This document shows, piece by piece, positions 33,232 through 44,000 of a DNA stretch of 64,000 nucleotides (position 1 is the first letter of the stretch; each line of letters opens with the position of its first letter). A program made the translations under genes and the position numbers. Under the pieces are notes generated by a model. The model had not been told where the DNA came from, searched no databases, and worked only from the letters and a program-made list of their open reading frames with translations. Origin of the DNA: Agapanthus africanus (Eukaryota; Streptophyta; Magnoliopsida; Asparagales; Amaryllidaceae); contig CM057338.1 in NCBI GenBank assembly GCA_030015575.1, positions 132,395,546 through 132,459,545 on the forward strand, written 5' to 3'.

Positions 33232-34703
33232 GTTATGCACACGATATTTTGCATCCAAATTATTACACGATATTCGCAACCAGTATCGGAATCGAACTAT
33301 CGCAATTTTCGTCATCACAAAAATATATTTTGGTTTATAGTTCGCGTCAAACACTCGGGTAGCATTTGGTAATGGTCGAAAACACAAGATTCTCTCAACC
33401 TAAAAGTGATAATTTATTCTTAAGATTCTAAATGGAATCAATACGGCTAACTAACCGGGTTGGGCTCGATTCATTACCACTAACATGATGGCTCACGTAC
33501 GAATGTTAACACCATATCGATGTCTATATTTATATTCACATACACCCATATAATTTATATAAAAAAAATAAATTAACATTGTTATTAACCTAGATTTGTA
33601 ATAGCATGAGTAACAAGAGATGGGTTTTCTGTTGCCTGAAAACGGCGGCGGCAGTGCGACAGCGACGATGGCGGTGGCACAGTCATGACGACAGTGACGA
33701 GCTTGAGTGCTGCCTGGCTCGTCGGCGACGACACGGGCAGTGGCCTGCAGTGGTGGCACGGATGCTATAGTACGACGGCGTCGGGTGCAGAGGGTCTGCC
33801 GGCGGTGAGCTTGGGTAGCTCTGGGGCTAGGAGCTTGGAGCTGGTGAATCGGGGGAGCTCCGACGATTGTGGATTTTGGGGGTCATGCTCGGATGCAGGA
33901 GGAGGAGCTAGGATCGGCTTAGGAGCCCGAGGGCGTCGGTGGTCGCCTGGTAAGGAGTCGGCAATGGAGGAGAGAAGGTGATGGAGATGGGTTAATGGTG
34001 GAAATGATGAGGGGGTCGACGATGGTGAGGTGGTCGGGGATCGTCGGCGAGGTGTAGGGGTGCAGTGGGTAGCGGGTCATGGGTTCGGATGCAGTGGCTT
34101 GGGCTCGGGCGTTGTGGCGACGAGAGGGGAGGTTCAGGCGACGGTCGGGGGTTTGGTTGGTCGACGGAGACAATGACGAGGAGGAGGTGGAAATGAGAGA
34201 GAGAGTTAGAGAGAGACGAGGGAAGGAGAGTGAAGTAGAGAGAGATGAGTGAGAGAGTGAAGTAGAGAGAGATGAGTGAGAGAGTGAGGTCGTCGTGGCC
34301 GTTGGGAAAGCGGGTACCATGGGGTGTCGGCATGAGCGAGAAGGGAGAGAGTCGTTGGGGGAGGCGAGGAAACGTGGGTGACTGGGTCATCCCGCGTGCG
34401 AGTCAGGAGGAGGTTGTTGGCGGGGGCGCGGTCGTCGCGGAGGTAGGCGCGAGGAGCGGGGATAGACGTCGGGAAGAAAGGGCGGGAAAAGAAGCGAGAA
34501 CGAGGGAGAAGAAGAAGTGGGGTGTCAGCGGGTCGGGTCGGGTCGGATAGGTTAGGGTCTGGGTTTAGAATTTAGGATTTGTTTTAGAGTTTAGGTAATA
34601 ATTTAATAAATAAAATAATAAAAATATTTTTTAAAATGTGTAAAAATTCTTGGAAAAATCTAAAAAATACGGGAATTAAATATACGGAAACTGGGGATTT
34701 ACA
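33232..34703 (-). mobile_element. Solo LTR A', right part
   Basis: Begins with GTTAT, the second copy of element B's target duplication, and ends GGGGATTTACA. On the minus strand this is TGTAAATCCCCAG, comparable to TGTAATACCCAG at the start of the giant LTR. It has the same GC/GA-rich block (33640-34550, GAGAGAGAG runs) and AT-rich end as the other LTRs. The five bases outside each end (GGGCG and GGACA) do not match, so this LTR may derive from recombination between separate elements. Confidence 0.55.
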
Positions 34704-36090
34704 GGACAACACGTCATCTGCTACGTGTCATGATCGGGAGAATTCCCAATTATGAGTATCATTAATCCAGTTCGATGTTGCTCAAATAAATGAATGCACA
34801 CGAAGGGATTGTTCTGTTATGGGCGAAGAAACTCATTTTTCAATTGGTAGGGTGTCTTGCCCTGCTTGTCCCTTAAAAAAAACTTATTGAATGCTAGGGG
34901 TAAACCCCTATGTGATGCCTGAGATTTTTAGAAACTCATATTAAATTTTATCAAATATCGATTCTAACATTTTTTAGAAAATATCAAAGAAACCAAATAT
35001 TGAATACAAAAATAGACAAAATCTTAGATTCTTTTATTTTTATTTTACTTTTATATTTTTGTAACTTTCAATTCATATGATGATAAAAGATGCGGTATTT
35101 ATTTGTAAAAATTTTAAAACCCAAACATTTGCGGCATTTATTTACGCTTTGCTGCATGTATGTTATATATTTTCTACACCATGGAGAAAAAGTATAAGTT
35201 CACGGTATTAATTTGCCATAATTAAATTGCATGGTTAATAAATAATGATCCATGGTATTTATTTGAAAATTTAGTGAAAACGTTGATTTTCGGACAGTGG
35301 CACAACCGTAATTATAGAGAAGTTATTGCAAGCTTATGCTTGTAAGATTCTTGGCCATGTATTTTCATAATTGCCCTCAAGATTTGGACACAATCACAAG
35401 TTTACCAACATAACCAAAATCTTCACAATATTTGATGTAAAAGGCAAAATGAGAATCCAAAAGTTTTGTCCATAACTAAATTGCCACACCATCAAACCAT
35501 ATTTTTCAAAATACTAACACACTTTAAATTTGATGCAAGTGAGAATATTCAAAGTCAACTATCATAAAGATTGCGGAAGGGCTGCATCGCAAGACAGCAG
35601 ACAGGCAGACTTTTTGGTAAAAATCAAATTTGTATCCGATAGGCTATAGGCCCATAATTACAAATTTGAGTTGCCCACCTGAGAAGCAAAGTTTCATCAG
35701 CCCAACTGAATGGCGCGAAGGTGGCTGCAACAGATGCTAAAGGGAAATTCTTTGGTGCTTCCCATCTCCCACAGCAAAACACAGGTAAAATGAAATTGAT
35801 TCCGGTGGAACCAACAGCATCATGACACCTGTCGGTTTCTGTCAATTTTTTCTCCCTTACTGTGATTGATAATGACAAATACTATTATATATTATTTGGG
35901 TTTTACTTCGTACTTCTCTTCGTAGACCTCATAGAACGTGCAGCCGATGCAGCCGATAAGATTGCCCACGTGTAAGTAACAAATCCCACTCTCCCTTGTT
36001 AAAATATCTAAGGGTATTTTGGTAAAGCTGCAAAAATTTGATTTCTGCTTCATCGTCCTCTATCATCTCTCTTATTTATCAAGTTTTTCT
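34704..36090. other. Intergenic AT-rich DNA
   Basis: No gene supported. A minus-strand frame of 84 codons at 35624-35878 matches nothing I recognise. A G-box-like CCCACGTG lies at about 35965-35972, followed by a CT-rich stretch near 36050, which could be an old promoter. Confidence 0.4.
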
Positions 36091-36099
36091 TTCTATTAA

Positions 36100-36650
36100 T
36101 TCCGAAAACGCCGGCGATCTTATACGGCGGACTTCGCCGACTAACTGAGGCGGAAAAAGCAGAGGATTTCGACGGCTAGCAAAGACTAATGGAGGCAACG
36201 AAAGCGGTGAACTAACTAACCAGCAAACAAGGAGCAGCGGTGAACTCGCAAACTCGAAAAGAGCCGGCGGGCCTATGAGGCGAACGTGGCGAATTCCAAA
36301 GACGCCGGTGAGATTATCCGGCGAAATCCAGAAACGCGGGCGAGCTAGTAGTTGACGAATGCAGTAAATTATGATAATGCCGGTGAGGTGGCGAACTTAG
36401 TCAGTGAACTCCAAGAACGCTGACAAGCATAGCTGACTAACAAGTATAGGCAGCGAACCCATCAAACGTCGGTGAGCGAGGAAGCGAACTCAGTAAATGG
36501 CGACCGCCGACAAGAGAAAGAGGCAAAACCGACGGCGAGCGTCAACATAAATAATTTTTTAGACGATGAAGCCGACAGCATAGAGAGATTGATGGCGACG
36601 AAATCGGCGGCGATCAAGGTCTGCTGCATTCATCCACTATTTCGCCACCT
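36100..36650. repeat. Degenerate GCCGGCGA/GCGAACTC-rich tract
   Basis: The words CGCCGGCGA, GGCGAACT, GCCGGTGAG and AACTCAGTAA recur irregularly about every 30-60 bp, suggesting a decayed minisatellite. A 60-codon plus-strand frame at 36472-36654 lies in it and I do not credit it as a gene. Confidence 0.35.
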
Positions 36651-36752
36651 TTAATCTCTTTATGGCGAAAGATAATGGATTTATTTCCGCTGTGTTGAGA
36701 AAGATCTCCAGGGTGTTGGATTTTTTTTGAAAGCAAAAAGAATTCATTTGAA

Positions 36753-36771
36753 AGTAAAAAAAAAAAAAAAA
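36753..36771 (+). repeat. Poly(A) run
   Basis: Eighteen or so A residues preceded by GAAAGT. It could be the tail of an old retrotransposed insert, but no matching source is visible. Confidence 0.6.
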
Positions 36772-36849
36772 ACATATATATTACAAAGTCTCATATGCCT
36801 CAATCACCAAACAAATAACACATAAAGAATCTGGTAACAAAAGGCAATT

Positions 36850-37428
36850 TCAGAGCAGTTGATTCCTTTCGGTGGCGGAGAGATCCGACGAGTATTGCGA
36901 GAGAGGAGCACAAAAAAGCAACGACAATCGGGAATGAGGCGGCTGACGTGGGGTCGGAGCAGGGGTGCCCTCCGCTGCGGTGGCGACACCGGCAAGAGAG
37001 ATTACGGTGAGGACCGCCACGAGAAAGAGATATTTGGATCCAATGGGGCGCCATTTGATTTTAGAGGGCTTAGTGTGAGGATGAGTTGACGTGTGACTGG
37101 GGGAGGGATCGAGAGCGGGGAAGTCAACAAGAGAGAAACCGGTGAGAGAGAAATTGAAACCGGTCATATTTTGTGCAAATGGAAGGACCAAAGCATTACC
37201 CCCTGAAAGAACAGAGGTTGTTGCGCATTCAATTGGGCAATAAATGTCTTTCAGCCAATACCCTGGGTCATGAGACCAAATGATTTCATCACGGAAACAA
37301 TTAAATAGGAAAAAATCACCAGGGCGGCTGCTTTTCGTTCTGACTCCCAGTTGCCCCATGTTGGCGACCTGCGATCGCCGGTCGCTTTGGGGTTGGGAGG
37401 TATAAACGTAGGACCAATGTGAAAACAA
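36850..37428 (-). CDS. Unassigned ORF, 192 codons
   Basis: An open minus-strand frame with no recognised domain. A hydrophobic stretch (KYLFLVAVLTVISLAGVATA, residues about 132-151) followed by a Pro-rich segment could be a membrane anchor or internal signal. Upstream there is a Cys-containing segment (GYWLKDIYCPIEC). No homology, codon bias or splice context supports it, and overlapping plus-strand frames are also open. It may be a degraded gene or chance. Confidence 0.2.
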   Translation of the reverse strand: MFSHWSYVYTSQPQSDRRSQVANMGQLGVRTKSSRPGDFFLFNCFRDEIIWSHDPGYWLKDIYCPIECATTSVLSGGNALVLPFAQNMTGFNFSLTGFSLVDFPALDPSPSHTSTHPHTKPSKIKWRPIGSKYLFLVAVLTVISLAGVATAAEGTPAPTPRQPPHSRLSLLFCAPLSQYSSDLSATERNQLL

Positions 37429-39474
37429 AACTTTTCAGAGGGCTTTTTCCCCCATATGTCACAACTCACCAGGGAGGAAAAGCAGTGATCAAGAAGTTGT
37501 TTAGGTGCTTTCGCACTTGGTGGGTGCTGCTATTTTCTTTGGGATTTTTGATCGGTTTGTTGGTATTTGGAGCGAATTTCAGAGGGTTTGATGCTTGCTC
37601 TTTCTCTTGGGATCTGCTAGGTTTGATCTTTCATCTTTGAAATCACTGTTATGTTCTGTTCGTGTTTTCTTCTTTTGTTATGATGTATTGCTGTTGTTGA
37701 TTTGTTCTTTGGTTACAAATATTTGGGTAGAAGAAATTTGGGGATGCTGATGCTTACAAATTTTTCATGCCTGAATGCTCACATACCACCATTGCAATCC
37801 AAAAAATCCAAAAAATAAAATAAAATAAAATAAAAATTACTTACATGTGGATTTCCCTTTGTTTGTAGGAAAACATAAAAATAAAAATTCATAATTCAAA
37901 GTATAGAGTAAATTCCTTTCATTCTAAACAATAAATGTGCAAGAAGGCCCAATTAAGCATGGCTCAGTCAGAATGACTTTCCTCTCGCTTTGGAGAGGTA
38001 TTTGGTACGATTCCCAAAGGGGTCGCATCCAAAATAGAGAGCAAGCCAAGAACAACACACCTCTCATCCCAACACCCATACTAGGGTTTAAGAAAAATGG
38101 ATCCCAGCTTGTCCGAATTAGACGGTCCTACCAAATGCCCATATATTGAATGTGTCATTACCAAAGCCGAGCAAAATCTGGATTCAAACGATTCGGATTT
38201 AATTTTAATTTTTTACTAAAAATTAAATTTGTACAGCAAAAGAAATTAAAATTATATATGCGTATATAATACATACATATATACAAACAGGGATGCCAGT
38301 GATCCAAAAAAAACTTCATGTTCTAGAATTTCGTTCCGGATAAGCGTACAGAAGAAGACTACCCATGTTGTACCACATTCCATAAACAATGGCGATCCAC
38401 GTTCCCTTTTTCGTTCCCTGTACCAAAGCGTTCCATGTTTCGGGGAACATCGTGTTGGATGTGCATGCTATAATTATCAAAAAATTTCCGTTGCAAAACC
38501 TAAATGATTGAAGCAATGAACCCAGTTTGTTGGCTTGGACAGGAAGTCATGCAAACCATGTTGCCCTAAAGGACCTCTCACCAGTCTCGCATGGCACACA
38601 AAGGCAAATTGCCTTCTTGCGCTTAAATCTCAACACATGTGATTTTCTCACTGACTAGCATGAAGTAGTGAGAAAGACAATTGGAATGTTATATCCATTC
38701 TCAACAAGAAAGCAATTACATAAAATATACTAGATTTTCTCCCTTTTCTATTCAGATTTGACATGGGCAAGGTAACTGAAAATTTAGACAATTAGACATT
38801 TCCAGCAAATTTCTTCTTCTTACTTCGTTAATCATCCTCAGGCATCAGGAAGTTCTGTCTTCAGGAAGAACTGGAGGCCTAGATGCAAAATATCTTTAGA
38901 CTACAGAGATTTATTTCTCTGAATTAGTAAAGAACATTTGTATGAAGCATTTTTACACAAATATATATTGATGTAGAGATAGCTTTCAGATCAGTGAATA
39001 TTGATGTGGATAAGCTCTCTAAAGTCTCAAGTATATTGATTTACATTTTAGACATATTACAGAACTTTATCTACCGTACACTGAATTTCCACTTGATGAT
39101 TTTTGAAGTCATTCTTTCACTGAGATCTTCATGCATGCCCTATAATCTTATTATCTCCTATAGCAAAATAACTAAATAAATAAATACATAAAAATCTCTT
39201 TCATAAACCTATGGTTATTGTTATACACATCTTGGATTGATTCTGGAAGGAGCTCCTATTACTCATGAATGAATTCTTATTACTTTCCTGAGATTTTACT
39301 TACCATGTTGAGGATCTCTTATTAACCTTGTAAGAAGTAACGAATGAAAACTACCGATGAAAGTTCTGGATGAAGAATAGCCAATATTAATTGGAAACGT
39401 GGTGTTCAATATTTGAGCGCTAATGAATATGATTAAAAAAATTACTCCTCTAAATAGATGCTATGCTTCTTTAG
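37429..39474. other. Intergenic region upstream of the kinase
   Basis: No credible coding frame. It contains an AATAAAATAAAATAAA run near 37813 and AT-rich inverted words near 38195-38230. The 5' untranslated exons and promoter of the kinase gene may lie somewhere in 36000-40946, but I cannot place them. Confidence 0.35.
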
Positions 39475-40282
39475 GAATTTAACGCTCTACGATCCGACAA
39501 CATTGCATGTATGGAATATCATAGGCATTATGCTTCACCAGTTTCCTTGAATGTAATGTAATTCTTATAGTCAAAACATAGATATAAAAGACATGACTCC
39601 ACTCTTATAATTCAAACTCAAGGGGTTAATGTTGCAATTAATTCTAAAAGACTTCCACATCCCCCCCCCCCTCCCGAATAATGAAACAATCCAGAAAATT
39701 TCCAGATAAATTCCTGGATTTTCAGGTTTTCACATCAACTTTTCAGAATTTAACGCTCTACGATCCGGCAACATTGCTTGTTTGGAATATCATAGGCATT
39801 ATGCTTCACCAGTTTCCTTGAATGTAATGTAATTCTTATAGTCAAAACATAGATATAAAAGACATGACTCCACTCTTATAATTCAAACTCAAGGGGTTAA
39901 TGTTGCAATTAATTCTAAAAGACTTCCACATCCCCCCCCCCCCCCGGAATAATGAAACAATCCAGAAAATTTCCAGATAAATTCCTGGATTTTCAGGTTT
40001 TCACATCAACTTTTCAGAATTTAATGCTCTACGATCCGGCAACATTGCATGTTTGGAATATCATAGGCATTATGCTTCACCAGTTTCCTTGAATGTAATG
40101 TAATTCTTATAGTCAAAACATAGATATAATAGACATGACTCCACTCTTAGAATTCAAACTCATGGGGTTAATGTTGTAATTAATTCTAACAGACTTCCAC
40201 GTTTTTTTTCCTGAATAGTGAAACAATCCAGAAAATTTCCAGATAAATTCCTGGCTTTTCAGGTTTTCACATCAACTTTTCA
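39475..40282. repeat. Three tandem copies of a 271-bp unit
   Basis: Copies start at 39475, 39747 and 40018 (periods 272 and 271). Each begins AATTTAACGCTCTACGATCC and ends ACATCAACTTTTCA. Copies one and two contain a long C run (39661-39674, 39932-39946). Copy three has a T run instead and more substitutions. No coding content. Confidence 0.95.
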
Positions 40283-40946
40283 ACCTTATATAACCATTTA
40301 GCTATTAATGCTCTAAATCCTATAATACATTTTTATCGTTTTTGATCCAACTTAAAAATGAGTGAAGCTTTGCAGGAATTGTCCAAATGGAAGTCTTTCC
40401 TCATTTCTAAATTCATGGCTAGCCACCCCAGAAATTAATGCTAAGTGTATGTTAATTTTAATTGAGTTGACAAGCTACTATCTTTTTTTTATATATAGAT
40501 TGATTGTCTTGACCAATAATGATAAACAAAAAATTAAAATTGATTGTCATGAGTAAAACTGATAAAACAAGAAAACTAAATTGATCGCATGTCCATGTGC
40601 TAAATTTTCTTTTTTCCAAACTTTATCAGCTGCTCTTCTCCCTCCCAGGAATTATTCATGTATTAATTAATTGGAACAAATCACTATACATCAAATTAAA
40701 TTTACTTTGATCAACTATCATCTGCAAATAATCTATTCTTTTCATAAAAATACACACTTGGAACGCCCTAGCATAATACTAGTGTTGTTATTAGTTGGTT
40801 TCTTAGAAGTATTCTATTTTCCTTACTATGCTTTGATGCTTTGTGCTTCAATTTCTCCAGTCAGCAGTCGCTTGGAATAACCTTTTTCCCTTATCAATCT
40901 TTTTTGAATCTGAATTCACTAGCTTTGATGCTTTTTTTGTTTATAG

Positions 40947-41012
40947 GGAGAATTTGAAATATTAAAGGTGGCATATAAAGTATCCAGGTGAAGACCATTA
41001 GTCAAGTGTGAT
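40947..41012 (+). other. 5' untranslated part of the kinase exon
   Basis: A strong acceptor context (TTTTTTTGTTTATAG) ends at 40946, 66 bp before the ATG. This suggests that the leader is itself spliced and that a further 5' exon lies upstream. Confidence 0.5.
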
Positions 41013-41085
41013 ATGAGTTGCTGCCGCTTTGACTTCGGACTGACAAAGAAAAGGGATTGCTCCCAGTCTCAACAGAACTTAAACA
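41013..41085 (+). CDS. Kinase exon 1
   Basis: Codes for the first 24 residues (MSCCRFDFG...) plus one base of codon 25. The donor is A|GTAAGA. Split codon 25 is completed by GG at 44838. Evidence for this exon is the fit of phase and the Cys-rich start. It is the least conserved part. Confidence 0.72.
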
Positions 41086-44000
41086 GTAAGACATGTTTAC
41101 TTATAATGACAATTATGTTACCGTATTTATTGCGATATTAGGATTTGGTTCGTAGATGTGACTCAATATGATTTATTGTAACAATCATGCCTCCATTTAT
41201 ATGAGAAGTTTGTTGGTTTTCTATTGTCTTTAAAATAGAACTCAACTGGCTGGTTGGACAGTGTAAAACCCTGTGCTTTAACATTTCTCTAAATCTTTTG
41301 ATTGAGCTGTATGACTCATAAGGGAATAGTTGAGAGCTCATTACTTTAAACGGGTTTAAGAATGTGTAGGTATGATGGTTTGAGCCTGGCCAATAGGGAA
41401 CTGGCCTTGTTTAATATAATTTTCCAACTAAGACTCCTTACCAAACAGCTATGCAAGCAGTAGCGTATTAATATATACAAAACACATGCACAACCAAAGG
41501 TGTAGTCTCCTGTAACTAGGTTTAACCAGTGTCTACCGATGAATGAATAATATAACACATAATCAACTACCTTTTAGGTTCACTTATAGGTTTGGTTCTG
41601 AGGACATCACTTTAAAGTAGTTTATATTTATTACTGGGCTTCACATCCTTTGTTGTCTGAATTATTGTAAAAGATGTTTACCTAATGTATTAAGTTTTTT
41701 TTCCAAATAGGGTGGTTAGGTATTAAAATTAGTAAAATAGGATAATTTAAATTATAATTATGAGAATATGACGGTTTGGGAAGGGTACATGTAGAAGGCG
41801 AGTTCCTAAAACCCGCCATTATTATTTAAAAATTGAAGGGCGGGTTCTGAGAGAACCCGCCCTGTTTACACCCCAAGCCCCACCCCTACCATCCCACCCC
41901 ATCCCACCCAACCCCACCCTACTCGGGTTTTTTTCGAAATAGGATGGCTAGGTATTAAAATTAGTAAAATAGGATGATTTAAATTATAATTAGAGGAATA
42001 AGACGGTTTGGGGAGGACGGGTTATCAAAATCCGCCCTGTTTATATCCCAAGCACCCCCTCGCCCCACTCCAACCCACACAGTCACCCACCCTACCCCCA
42101 CCATAGAGGACAGGTTCTAGAAACCCGCCTTCCCTCAATATGCCCCCTTACATGGGGAGGGCGGGTTCCTAGAACCTGCCCATCCACACCAAAGAAGAGG
42201 GCGGAAACCTGCCCTTCCCTTTATATGCCCCTTACATGGGGAGGGCGGGTTCCTAGAACCCGCCCACCCACACCAAAGAAGAGGGCGGGTTCGGGTTTTG
42301 GGAACCCACCCTCTCCGTTTTAAAAAAGGGAAGGTTCCCTGAACCCGCCCTCTTCTTTGGTGTGGTGGGCGGGTTCCTAGAACCCGCCCTCTCCTTTAAA
42401 AAGGAAGGGACGGGTTTCCAGAACCCGTCCTAAATAAAAAATTAAAATTAAAAATTAAATAAAAAATTAAAATAAAATTATTATTAAATTAAAAAAATCC
42501 TTAAAAAAATAATTTCATCTCTAACCGGAATACTAGTAAATCGGTTTCCAAGAACCCGCCCTTCAGTATATGACAGAGGGATAAGATTGTTGTTACTGTT
42601 ACTGACGTGGGGATAAGAGTTGTTACTGTTTATATAGAAGGAATTCAATACTTGGATCATACTATAAATATGAATGAGTAACACTGTTTATATAGAAGGA
42701 ATCCAATCTTTGATGTCCAATTCTCTTAATAGATTCATTTTGTTACAGAAGTGTTCCTCATTCATATTTATAGTATGATCTAAGTATTGAATTCTTTTTA
42801 TATAAACAGTAATAACACTTATCCCCACGTTAGTAACAATAACAATAATTTTATCCAATATTCGTGCGAGTACGGATTTTTGGAACCCGTGCTATCCGGC
42901 ATGGGCGGGTTTTTGGAATCCGGTTTACGAAATTATTTTTTAATTTAATAATGGTTTTATTTTAAATTTTAAACTTTTTTATAGGGCGGGTTCTGGGAAC
43001 CCGCCCTCTCTTTGAGGGGGTGGGCGGGTTCTAGGAACCCTCCCTTCCCATGGAGAGAGGGCGGGCGGGTTCTAGGAACCCTCCCTTCCCATGGAAGGGG
43101 GAGGGTGGGTTCCTAGAACCTGCCCTCCATGGTAGCGGGGTTGGATGGGATAGGTTGGGGATGGTAAGGGTGGGGCTTGGGGTGTAAGCACGGCGGGTTC
43201 ACTTTTTAAATAATAATGGCGGGTTCCATGAACCGGCCTTCTACCTGTACCCTTTCCAAACCGTCCTATTCTCATAATTATAATTTAAATTATCTTATTT
43301 TACTAATTTTAATACCTAACCACCCTATTTCGGAAAAAAAACCCATGTATTAATCCTGAATTTCATGGAGGCATGAACGTCAAAGTACACTAAAAGGCAA
43401 GTATTGTCAGATAGGGTGAGGATGAAAGAGGAAGCAATGCCCCATAATCAATAAATTAAAGATCCTGAACCTGGAAACTAATGATGCTAGAAAACAGATA
43501 AAAGTCAGAGGGGTCAAAATAATAATATGAATCATAATGAGCACAGTAATAATATTGAATATGTCACAGAATATCGTAATCTCCCAAAACAAGAATGCAT
43601 GGTGAGATAAAAATCAAGCAGAGCAGGAAAACCGGAATCGGTTAGAGTTATATCTTACAATAATGAACGAAATAGATACTTGTGAAATGGGGCTAGAATC
43701 AGTGGGAGTCCAGACCTATAGAGAGCATTATGTTCATGTGAATAGACTTTGACAGATTTTGATGCCTAAAGACCAACATGTTATCTCTGTTCCATCTTTT
43801 TCAACGACACCTCCAACAACTTCTGTTTAATATTTTCTATCACAATTGATTAGTAATTTTTGGAATAGATAAGCACAACCGAGTTGATCTAATTTATTTA
43901 ATATATCCAATACTATATCTACACATTGTATTGCCCATATAAATTTGCTAGCATAATTGATGTCTTTCCAGTACTGTGTTCATTAAGTTGGGAACCGTGT

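Noticed and set aside
33493..34550. G-rich ORFs in LTR A' as a possible glycine-rich protein gene
   Set aside because: Position and composition match the leader block of the other LTRs. Frames are short and overlapping.
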